Shown piece by piece: positions 28,597 to 35,253 of a DNA stretch of 35,253 nt (position 1 is its first letter; each line of letters begins with the position of its first letter). The translations under genes and the position numbers were made by a program. Origin of the DNA: Gluconobacter sphaericus NBRC 12467 (GTDB lineage Bacteria; Pseudomonadota; Alphaproteobacteria; Acetobacterales; Acetobacteraceae); assembly GCF_006539125.1 (NCBI RefSeq), contig NZ_BJMK01000022.1, positions 1-35,253 on the forward strand, in the 5' to 3' direction. The notes below the pieces were generated by a model, which was not told the origin of the DNA, searched no databases, and saw only the letters and a list, made by a program, of their open reading frames with translations.

Positions 28597-29760
28597 ATGA
28601 AAACGCCCAATCAGTATCTTGCGAGCCTTCCGACAACCATCTTCACGATTATGTCACAGCTTGCCGTGAAGCATGGGGCGATCAATCTCGGGCAGGGGTT
28701 TCCGGATACGGAAGGGCCGCAGGACATCATTCAGGTTGCGGAGGAGGCGCTGCGCGACGGGCGCAACCAGTATGCGCCGCTAACTGGCCTGCCGGAACTG
28801 CGTGAGGCTGTGGCGGCGTCTAATCGGCGTTTCTATGGGCTTGAGGTCGACCCTGCGACGGAAGTTGTCGTGACGTCTGGCGCGACGGAAGCTCTGGCAG
28901 CGTGTCTGATGGCGGTCGTGGAGCCGGGAGATGAGGTGGTGGTAATCGAGCCGCTTTATGACACCTATCTGCCGGCTCTGAAGCTTTTGGGGGCGGTGCC
29001 GCGCTGTGTGCGGCTTGCGCCGCCGCACTGGTCCGTGCCGGAGGCGGAGCTTCGGGCCGCGTTTGGTCCGAAGACCAAGGCGATCATGCTCAATTCACCG
29101 ATGAACCCGTCCGGGAAGGTGTTTGTCCGCGAGGAGCTTGAGCTGATTGCGGAACTGGTCCGGGAACATGATGCCTATGCGATCTGTGACGAGGTTTACG
29201 AGCATCTGACGTTTCACGTGAAACACCTCCCGCTGATGACGCTGCCGGGGATGCGCGAGCGGTGCATGCGGATCGGGAGTGCGGGCAAGAGTTTCTCCCT
29301 GACGGGATGGAAGGTCGGCTATGTGACGGCACCGGCGGCGCTGGCCTCGGTGGTGGCGAAAGCGCATCAGGTGATGGTGTTTGCGACAGCTCCGAACCTT
29401 CAGCGGGCTGTGGCTTACGGGCTGAACAAAGATGACAGCTATTACCAAGGGCTGTCGACGCAGATGAAAACGCAGCGGGATCTGCTACGTGACGGGTTAC
29501 ACCGGCTGGGCTTCGAGACGCTGCCCGCGGATGGGAGCTATTTCATCGTTGCGGATATTTCTCGCCATGCAGCCGGGCGAAATGATGTGGAATTCGCGCG
29601 CTGGCTGGTGGAACATGCGGGGGTCGCGACGATCCCGGTTTCGGCTTTCTATGACCCGCAGGGGGATGCCGCACCGCAGAATCTGATTCGGTTCGCGTTT
29701 TGCAAAAAGCCAGAGATCCTGCAGGAGGCCTTGAAACGGCTGGAAAAGGCCCTTTCTTAA
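28597..29760 (+). CDS. PLP-dependent class I aminotransferase
   Basis: A 387-residue fold-type I aminotransferase related to YbdL/kynurenine aminotransferases, which act on methionine, glutamine, kynurenine or aromatic amino acids. The start is MKTPNQYLASLPTTIFTIMSQLA. Family motifs are INLGQGFPD near residue 30, YAPLTGLPELREAV, VTSGATEALAACL, NSPMNPSGKVF, CDEVYEHLTF and the PLP Lys in GSAGKSFSLTGWKVGY. The exact substrate cannot be assigned. The ATG at 28597 has only a weak GGAA upstream. An exact parS core lies inside the coding sequence at 29210-29225 and encodes TFHVKH just after the pyridoxal-binding DEVYEH segment. Confidence 0.93.
   Translation: MKTPNQYLASLPTTIFTIMSQLAVKHGAINLGQGFPDTEGPQDIIQVAEEALRDGRNQYAPLTGLPELREAVAASNRRFYGLEVDPATEVVVTSGATEALAACLMAVVEPGDEVVVIEPLYDTYLPALKLLGAVPRCVRLAPPHWSVPEAELRAAFGPKTKAIMLNSPMNPSGKVFVREELELIAELVREHDAYAICDEVYEHLTFHVKHLPLMTLPGMRERCMRIGSAGKSFSLTGWKVGYVTAPAALASVVAKAHQVMVFATAPNLQRAVAYGLNKDDSYYQGLSTQMKTQRDLLRDGLHRLGFETLPADGSYFIVADISRHAAGRNDVEFARWLVEHAGVATIPVSAFYDPQGDAAPQNLIRFAFCKKPEILQEALKRLEKALS
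29210..29225. promoter_or_regulatory. parS: parS-type site 3, inside a coding sequence
   Basis: CGTTTCACGTGAAACA matches the parS consensus at 15 of 16 positions (first base C) and keeps the GTTTCACGTGAAAC core. It is read as T-F-H-V-K-H within the aminotransferase gene. Confidence 0.8.
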
Positions 29761-29836
29761 AAGCCCCGTGTTGTGATCCGCTCTGTGTTCAATCTGTCTG
29801 CCGGAAAAGCCGGTCTGTTCTGTCTGGAGATTTCTC

Positions 29837-31300
29837 ATGTCTGTTGCAGCTGATGCTCTGGGCGCTCTTGCTACGACCGATGCCCTCTTTTTCGGCCGGC
29901 CTGATTCAAAGTTGACTCGTGACGATGCCCGGGCGCTCGTCAATCGGGGGCTTGATGGTGTGGATGACGGCGAGCTGTTCCTTGAATACCGGGAGAATGA
30001 AAGCATCAGCCTAGATGACGGGACGATCCGTTCGGCGAGCTTCAACACGTCTTCGGGGTTCGGGCTGCGGGCCGTTCTGGGAACGGAGACGGCTTTTGCG
30101 CATGCGGACGATATCAGCCGGAATGCTCTGGAGCGGGCTGTCAGTACGGTGGGTGCCGTGCGGCAGGGACGCAGCGGCATCATGGCGCCGGGACCCCAGG
30201 CGACGAACCAGCGGCTTTATGGCGATTCCCGCCCGCTTGAAGGAACGGATTTTGCAGCGCGTGCAGCAGTTCTGAGCGAGATCGATACCTATGCGCGGAG
30301 TCTGGATTCCCGGGTGGTGCAGGTCAGTGCTGTACTGAGTTCTGAATGGCAGGCCGTGCAGATCATGCGGCGCGCGGACTCCGGCGGCGATGTGGCGGAT
30401 CTGCGTCCGTTGGTGCGGATGAATGTGTCCGTCGTTGTGGAAAAGGACGGTCAGCGCGAAAGCGGAAGCTGTGGTCTGGGGGGGCGCTATGAACTGGACC
30501 GGCTGCTGGCTCCAGAAACGTGGCGCGATGCAGTCGACCAGGCCCTGAAACAGGCCCTTATTACGCTGGAAGCTGCCCCGGCGCCCGCAGGAGAAATGGA
30601 TGTGGTGCTTGGCCCGGGATGGCCGGGCATTCTGCTGCATGAGGCCGTCGGGCACGGGCTGGAGGGCGATTTCAACCGTAAGGGAACCTCGTCCTTTTCC
30701 GGGATGATCGGCAAACGTGTGGCGTCTTCAGGCGTGACTGTGGTCGATGATGGAACGCTTCCAGAGCGTCGCGGCTCGTTGAGTGTTGATGATGAGGGAA
30801 CACCGACGTCTCGGACCGTTCTGATCGAGGACGGGATTTTGACCGGTTATCTTCAGGATCGGTTGAATGCCCGTCTGATGGGGACGAAATCCACCGGGAA
30901 CGGACGCCGGGAGTCCTATGCTCACGCACCTATGCCGCGCATGACCAATACGCTCATGCTGGAAGGAAATGCGACCACCGATGAGATGATTCGTTCGATG
31001 AAGCGCGGGCTTTATGCCGTTAATTTCGGCGGCGGCCAGGTGGATATCACGTCGGGAAAATTCGTGTTTGCGGCTTCGGAAGCCTATCTGGTTGAGGATG
31101 GAAAAATTATCCGTCCGGTCAAGGGGGCTACGTTGATCGGCAATGGGGCGGATGCGATGAACCAGATCTCTATGATCGGGTCCGATGTGGCGCTGGATCC
31201 TGGCATTGGAACCTGTGGGAAGGCTGGTCAGGGCGTGCCGGTGGGTGTTGGGCAGCCGACCCTGAAGATTTCAGGTCTGACGGTGGGGGGAACGGCCTGA
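29837..31300 (+). CDS. tldD: Metalloprotease TldD
   Basis: A 487-residue member of the TldD/PmbA family, zinc proteases that act in peptide maturation and antitoxin degradation as a TldD-TldE complex. The zinc motif is in GWPGILLHEAVGHGLEGDFNRKGTS (H-E-x-x-x-H). The family end VGGTA is preceded by IGTCGKAGQGVPVGVGQPTLKISGLTVG. The start ATG has TGGAG eight bases upstream. The partner pmbA/tldE is not in the window. It is followed by a small unknown gene 42 bases downstream. Confidence 0.96.
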   Translation: MSVAADALGALATTDALFFGRPDSKLTRDDARALVNRGLDGVDDGELFLEYRENESISLDDGTIRSASFNTSSGFGLRAVLGTETAFAHADDISRNALERAVSTVGAVRQGRSGIMAPGPQATNQRLYGDSRPLEGTDFAARAAVLSEIDTYARSLDSRVVQVSAVLSSEWQAVQIMRRADSGGDVADLRPLVRMNVSVVVEKDGQRESGSCGLGGRYELDRLLAPETWRDAVDQALKQALITLEAAPAPAGEMDVVLGPGWPGILLHEAVGHGLEGDFNRKGTSSFSGMIGKRVASSGVTVVDDGTLPERRGSLSVDDEGTPTSRTVLIEDGILTGYLQDRLNARLMGTKSTGNGRRESYAHAPMPRMTNTLMLEGNATTDEMIRSMKRGLYAVNFGGGQVDITSGKFVFAASEAYLVEDGKIIRPVKGATLIGNGADAMNQISMIGSDVALDPGIGTCGKAGQGVPVGVGQPTLKISGLTVGGTA

Positions 31301-31342
31301 TCTGGAAACGCCAGGTCGTTCGAGAGACGAAAGTTATTCGTG

Positions 31343-31552
31343 ATGGGTCATAATTACGCCAAGCCCTTGACGGCTGAAGCTCGTATGGAGCGGGTTTTGT
31401 CCCGTCTGCCAGTGGACTGGGCTGTAAAAATGGAGCGTCAGCCGGGAACGGGATGGTCGGTTTGGATGCAGCGCTCGGATGAGACGCTGCATCAGGAGAC
31501 GCGGGATACGTTGGTTGAAGCGCTAGAAGAGGTGTGGCGCGTCCTTAGATAG
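31343..31552 (+). CDS. Small hypothetical protein
   Basis: A 69-residue soluble, helical-looking protein with no signal peptide or cysteine. It includes ARMERVLSRLPVDWAVKMERQ and a C-terminal acidic helix (TRDTLVEALEEVWRVLR). GTG 31340 or ATG 31343 can start it, and no clear ribosome site is visible. It follows tldD on the same strand. I recognise no family. The regular amphipathic C-terminus makes a real protein likely. Confidence 0.5.
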   Translation: MGHNYAKPLTAEARMERVLSRLPVDWAVKMERQPGTGWSVWMQRSDETLHQETRDTLVEALEEVWRVLR

Positions 31553-31559
31553 GCCGTTT

Positions 31560-31865
31560 TCAGAAGTTGTTATGCGTTGCGAGCATGAAGAAGATCCTGT
31601 TGACGGCCGGGTGGACCAGAAACTGGATCAGTAGCAGAACGACCATTGGCGCAAAATCCATGCCGCCCGTGTTGGGAAGGATGCTGCGGATCGGAGCCAT
31701 GACAGGTTCTACGATCCGGGCCAGCGTGTTGAAAATGGAGTAGAAAAACCGGTTGCGGATATCCAGGATCCCGAAACCCAGCAGCATCGACAGGATGCAG
31801 TACGCCAGCAAAATCCATACAAAAGCCTGGATCAGCATCAGGATAATGGAATGCAGGGCAACCAT
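31560..31865 (-). CDS. YggT family membrane protein
   Basis: A 101-residue inner-membrane protein with two hydrophobic regions (about residues 5-30 and 70-92). The family pattern around the loop is NRFFYSIFNTLARIVEPVMAPIRSILPNTGGMDFAPMVVLLLI. YggT proteins are linked to membrane integrity and ion homeostasis, but the mechanism is unknown. The start ATG 31865 has GAGG eight bases upstream. It converges with the small gene ending at 31552, with 7 bases between the two. Confidence 0.9.
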   Translation of the reverse strand: MVALHSIILMLIQAFVWILLAYCILSMLLGFGILDIRNRFFYSIFNTLARIVEPVMAPIRSILPNTGGMDFAPMVVLLLIQFLVHPAVNRIFFMLATHNNF

Positions 31866-31968
31866 ATAAAAACCTCGTCGAATGTCGGAAAGAGTAGCCG
31901 AAAGGCCGATTGAGGAACGCTTGTAGTCATAGCGATAGCACAGAACAACGTCTTGCGTGCAGGGCTGC

Positions 31969-32000
31969 TTGACAGTCTGCGAGAAGAAGAGAACTATTGT
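31969..32000 (+). promoter_or_regulatory. Candidate promoter of tRNA-Ala
   Basis: A perfect -35 box TTGACA (31969-31974) is followed 20 bases later by TATTGT (31995-32000), eight bases before the tRNA. The spacer is long for sigma-70, so a shifted -10 (AACTAT) is also possible. Confidence 0.5.
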
Positions 32001-32008
32001 TTTACCGT

Positions 32009-32084
32009 GGGGCTGTAGCTCAGATGGGAGAGCGCCTCGTTCGCAATGAGGAGGTCAGGGGTTCGATTCCCCTCAGCTCCACCA
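32009..32084 (+). tRNA. tRNA-Ala, anticodon CGC
   Basis: A complete 76-base tRNA with the 3' CCA encoded. Acceptor GGGGCTG pairs with CAGCTCC (one G-T). The D arm is GCTC-AGATGGGA-GAGC. The anticodon stem CCTCG/TGAGG (one G-T) carries loop TTCGCAA with anticodon CGC, reading GCG. The T arm is AGGGG-TTCGATT-CCCCT. It is a conserved gene at the boundary of an AT-rich region, a typical integration target. Confidence 0.96.
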
Positions 32085-32498
32085 GGGTTTTCGTTTATCG
32101 TAAAATAAGGATAAGACTGAATTATTTCTCCTATAGTAGCGGAGATCAAAACCTGTATTTTCAGGGGATGTAGTCTCTTGAGAATGGGTGTGTTTTGGTT
32201 GGTCTGCTTTTGCGGATAATAGAATGCTCTACCAAAAACATAATCAATAGAAATAATATACTCACTTAAAGAAATATTTCACAATTCAATATATTAATGA
32301 TATGAATTACCGCGAATAATACCCAAACCATAATATTTAATTAATATAATTACCTTCTTGAATATTATTTTATAGCGGCGTCTTTTCCTTTTTTATTTAA
32401 ATTAGATAAATATCTCTATTTATAGAAAATTTCTCGCAGTATACTTTATTTTCAGCTAGGGATTATTTGAGTGATTTTTGTAAGGTGGATGTGTTAGA
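32085..32498 (+). other. AT-rich gap between the tRNA and the glycosyltransferase
   Basis: About 410 bases with no open frame of note and strikingly low GC content compared with the genes to the left. It contains many A/T runs (for example around 32230-32440) that probably include the promoter of the glycosyltransferase, though I cannot choose one box pair. I see no repeat of the tRNA 3' end within the window that would mark an attachment site. Confidence 0.6.
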
Positions 32499-35006
32499 AT
32501 GTCTAAAGCGGTAGAAAATCGAACAGCTTTAGTTCAGTTCCAAGGACATTTTGACGGTCTGGAAGATGGTGTCGTCCGAGGGTGGGCGACATGTAATTTG
32601 GAAAAATTTTCTCCTGTAAAAATTCATATAATCATTGATGGGCAGGAAGTCGGAATGGCGATTGCCGATTTGCCTCGTGCAGACATTCAGGCAATGCTTT
32701 CGCTACCGACCGCCAACCTGGGTTTCAGTTTCCAAATACCATCAAGTTACTTTAACGGTGAAAAACATACGCTGTCATTGCGTCTGGATGACCGTTCTGC
32801 TCTGCCACTTTTATCCGACGGTGTGACCTCGATCACATTTTCCGGCCATCTCAGGCCTTCTTATAAAAGTCATGTCGACGGCGTGAAACAGGGTGCACTT
32901 CGCGGTTGGGTGCTGCGCAAGTCGCGAGATGGTGAAGAGACCGGTGGTGTAGTGCTATCAATTCTCGTCGATGGTATTCGGATCGGACAGATACGCGCAA
33001 ACCGTTATCGTGGGGATGTTGCTGCCGTCTTGGGGTGTGATCCCAATTGCGGGTTTGAGTTTCCTATCCCGCAGGCATTAAGAGGAAGTCGTCAGCATAC
33101 AGTCAAAGTTTTGGCTCAGCCGGATGATATAGAGCTCGATGGTTGTCCAATAGTAACGTCTTTTGCGGATGATGCTTTTGAAAGCCGGATTATCGACGTT
33201 ACCAACGAACTCGATGAAATTTACAGGCGCATGGCGAAGCTCCGGCAGGAGCTTCGTGATCTCGTTCCCAAACGTTCCTATACGTTGGGAGACTATGATC
33301 GATGGGCACGTAAATATTATACTCTTCTGGGAAAACGAATGGTTGAACAGCGCGTTTATGAAGAAAAAAATAGCGTATTCACGCCGCTTGTCTCAATTCT
33401 TTGCCCTGTCTATCGCCCGCTTGAAGGTGATTTCAAGGCAGCCGTCCAATCTGTTCTTGATCAGACTTATCAGAATTGGGAGCTTATCCTCGTTGACGAT
33501 GCGGGTAAAAGTCACGAAATAACGAAAATCATCAATAATTTTACCAAAAGTGATTCACGCATCCAATGTATTACCCTGAAGAAGAATGTAGGGATTGCTG
33601 GCGCTACAAATGTAGCCATGGATGCTGCCAAAGGTCAGTATGTTGCCTTCTTTGATCATGATGATCTTTTGGTAGATGTCGCTATTGAAGTCATGGTTCG
33701 AGCGGCACGCGAAACCGGAGCCAAGCTTCTTTATTCGGATGAGGATAAAATCGATCAGGCTGGGTATTACCTGGAACCCAATCTTAAACCTGATTTCAAC
33801 TATCGTTATCTTCTTGGTTGCAACTATATATGTCATTTAACGATGGTAGATGCTGCGACAATGCAGAAGATTGGGCATCTTAATTCCGATTATAACGGAG
33901 CGCAGGACCATGATTTCGTACTGAAAGCAACGGAAATCCTTAGTCCATCAGAAATTTTTCATGTGCCTGAAATTCTTTACCATTGGCGCAAAACCCCCAA
34001 TTCCACAGCTGTGGATGTGAGCCAGAAAACTTACGCGATCAATGCCGGCGTAAAATGTGTGGCCGATCATCTCAAGCGGCAGAAAATCGCCTCCACGGTT
34101 TCGTCCATCCGCGGACTGACGCTTTATGGTGTAGAATGGACCTCGCGTACCCATCCGTCAGTAACTATTATCATTCCTTTTAAAGATCAGCTGGATACGA
34201 CGCTTACCTGCGTCGAAAATATCCTCAAACATACAGTTTATAAGAACTACAATATTGTTTTAATCGATAATTGGTCGGTACGTGATGAGACGCTTGATTT
34301 TATCAAAAAAATTCAGAAGCATAAAAATGTTTCCGTTATAACGGTAGAAGAACCATTTAATTTTTCGCGACTGAACAATATCGCTGTAGCTCAGACTAGA
34401 TCTGATTATGTCGTATTCATGAATAACGACGTGTTTGTGGAGGACCCAAAGTGGTTACAGCGCATGGTTGGAGAAGCTCAGGCATTTAAAGATGTCGGAG
34501 CTGTTGGTGCCAAACTGCTTTACCCTAATGATACGATTCAGCATGCCGGTGTAGTTGTGGGGCCGGCTGGTGTGGCAGCTCATGTGCATCGGGGTGATCC
34601 GCTATCAGAATATGGATATATTGGCCGCACGATGCTTTCGCACGAAGTAACAGCCGTTACGGCGGCGCTTATGCTGGTAAGACGTACTATTTTTGATGAG
34701 GTCGGCGGTTTCGATGAAGAAGCGTTGAAAGTCGCTTTCAATGATGTTGATCTATGTTTGAAAATTCGTCGGGCTGGATACCGTATTATCTTTTCTGCAG
34801 AGACGATTGCTTATCATCACGAGAGTCTGTCTCGTGGAACTGATGATAAGCCTGAACATGAAACGCGTTTTTTCTTGGAAACTCAGACTATGCTCGAACG
34901 CTGGAGTTCAGATCCGCTGTTTGAACGCGATCCATCTTATCCGCGCTATTTTACTGTTGACCAACAGACATTCTTTAATTTGGTCGATCCTGAAGAGCTT
35001 CCATAA
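32499..35006 (+). CDS. Large glycosyltransferase with two GT2 domains
   Basis: An 835-residue cytoplasmic or membrane-associated enzyme, probably for surface polysaccharide. Residues about 10-225 are two copies of an unassigned beta-rich module (each with G-x-DG...G-x-hRGWa, IDG, R-x-D, F-x-IP). A helical, charged linker covers about 235-265 (NELDEIYRRMAKLRQELRDL). The first GT2 domain starts near 293 (PLVSILCPVYRP) with VDDAG and the D-x-D-like YSDEDKID. The second starts near 550 (SVTIIIPFKDQ) with MNNDVFVEDPKWL and FNDVDLCLKIRRAGY. AAGGTGG stands ten bases before the ATG. Codon use is AT-rich, unlike the left-hand genes, which suggests transfer. Rhamnosyl- or galactosyltransferase activity is possible. 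Confidence 0.9.
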   Translation: MSKAVENRTALVQFQGHFDGLEDGVVRGWATCNLEKFSPVKIHIIIDGQEVGMAIADLPRADIQAMLSLPTANLGFSFQIPSSYFNGEKHTLSLRLDDRSALPLLSDGVTSITFSGHLRPSYKSHVDGVKQGALRGWVLRKSRDGEETGGVVLSILVDGIRIGQIRANRYRGDVAAVLGCDPNCGFEFPIPQALRGSRQHTVKVLAQPDDIELDGCPIVTSFADDAFESRIIDVTNELDEIYRRMAKLRQELRDLVPKRSYTLGDYDRWARKYYTLLGKRMVEQRVYEEKNSVFTPLVSILCPVYRPLEGDFKAAVQSVLDQTYQNWELILVDDAGKSHEITKIINNFTKSDSRIQCITLKKNVGIAGATNVAMDAAKGQYVAFFDHDDLLVDVAIEVMVRAARETGAKLLYSDEDKIDQAGYYLEPNLKPDFNYRYLLGCNYICHLTMVDAATMQKIGHLNSDYNGAQDHDFVLKATEILSPSEIFHVPEILYHWRKTPNSTAVDVSQKTYAINAGVKCVADHLKRQKIASTVSSIRGLTLYGVEWTSRTHPSVTIIIPFKDQLDTTLTCVENILKHTVYKNYNIVLIDNWSVRDETLDFIKKIQKHKNVSVITVEEPFNFSRLNNIAVAQTRSDYVVFMNNDVFVEDPKWLQRMVGEAQAFKDVGAVGAKLLYPNDTIQHAGVVVGPAGVAAHVHRGDPLSEYGYIGRTMLSHEVTAVTAALMLVRRTIFDEVGGFDEEALKVAFNDVDLCLKIRRAGYRIIFSAETIAYHHESLSRGTDDKPEHETRFFLETQTMLERWSSDPLFERDPSYPRYFTVDQQTFFNLVDPEELP

Positions 35007-35034
35007 TTTCAGAAAATCATATTAGGCTCAGGAC

Positions 35035-35253
35035 TCATAGCCAGAAGATGACGGTTGCGGCGAGGCAGACGGCTGAGAAGAAGGCGGTCGGGCATCTGTC
35101 GTAGCGTGTTGCGACCCGCCGCCAGTCCTTGAGCCTTCCGAACATAATCTCGATGCGATTGCGTCTTTTGTATTTCCGTTTGTCGTATTTGGTTGGCTTT
35201 CCGCGGGATCTCCGTCCTGGAATACGGGGCTTTATGTCTTTCTCTTCCAGAGC
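35035..35253 (-). mobile_element. IS5-family transposase, C-terminal part, cut by the window edge
   Basis: The minus strand encodes the last 72 residues of a DDE transposase of the IS5 type (IS427/IS1031-like). They include KYDKRKYKRRNRIEIMFGRL, which carries the catalytic Glu region, then KDWRRVATRYDRCPTAFFSAVCLAATVIFWL and a stop at 35035-35037. The 5' part lies outside the window. The element's outer end probably falls at about 35023, near GGCTCAGGACTC, only about 15 bases after the glycosyltransferase stop; a terminal repeat cannot be confirmed without the other end. Confidence 0.88.

Overview
The window looks like a chromosomal segment of an acetic acid bacterium, most probably Gluconobacter or a close relative in the Acetobacteraceae. 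The grounds are a bacterial pyruvate decarboxylase of the Zymomonas/Gluconobacter type, GC-rich coding sequence, alphaproteobacterial versions of ilvBNC, speDE, gcvTHP, ahcY and glnA, and an IS5-type transposase at the right edge. The genus is inferred from recalled protein resemblance; no search was run.

Layout, left to right. (1) 1-2440 holds decayed coding sequence with stops and frame changes and no intact gene. (2) 2514-4786, minus strand: a DUF3597 protein, S-adenosylhomocysteinase (ahcY) with a strongly structured leader, and a small exported protein. (3) A CorA/ZntB-type cation transporter converges with pyruvate decarboxylase (pdc), which has a long leader containing a 14-bp inverted repeat. 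(4) mutY with a coupled unknown gene diverges from a DUF721 gene; then come a glycine-rich exported protein, serB (minus) and miaA (plus). (5) ilvB-ilvN-ilvC form a tight operon with one-base overlaps. (6) speD and speE (spermidine synthesis) are separated by a terminator. (7) A MarR regulator with a 20-bp palindromic operator, a DUF333 lipoprotein and an ABM-fold monooxygenase lie on the minus strand. (8) A tandem glycine riboswitch precedes gcvT-gcvH-gcvP; a second ABM protein and a CopZ-like metallochaperone follow. (9) A TRIC-family channel and glnA (minus), a frameshifted HAAS-type membrane protein, a class I aminotransferase, tldD and a small protein (plus), and a YggT protein (minus). 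(10) tRNA-Ala(CGC), then an AT-rich stretch with a large two-domain glycosyltransferase and a truncated IS5-type transposase; this right end looks horizontally acquired.

Much of the gene content forms one amino-acid and one-carbon module: serine formation (serB), glycine cleavage (gcv), SAH recycling (ahcY), SAM decarboxylation and spermidine (speDE), branched-chain amino acids (ilvBNC) and ammonia assimilation (glnA). Pdc, ilvB and gcvP all draw on the pyruvate/serine/glycine node.

The strongest non-coding signals are three parS-type ParB sites (10811-10826, 24739-24754, 29210-29225), which suggest the segment lies in the origin-proximal partition region; the tandem glycine riboswitch; the structured leaders of ahcY and pdc; terminators placed inside the speD-speE and gcvH-gcvP gene pairs; and a terminator that exposes a likely single-base frameshift in the HAAS-type gene. 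I did not find a clearly new multi-gene system. The best candidates for undescribed biology are the ahcY and pdc leaders and the duplicated N-terminal domain of the glycosyltransferase.
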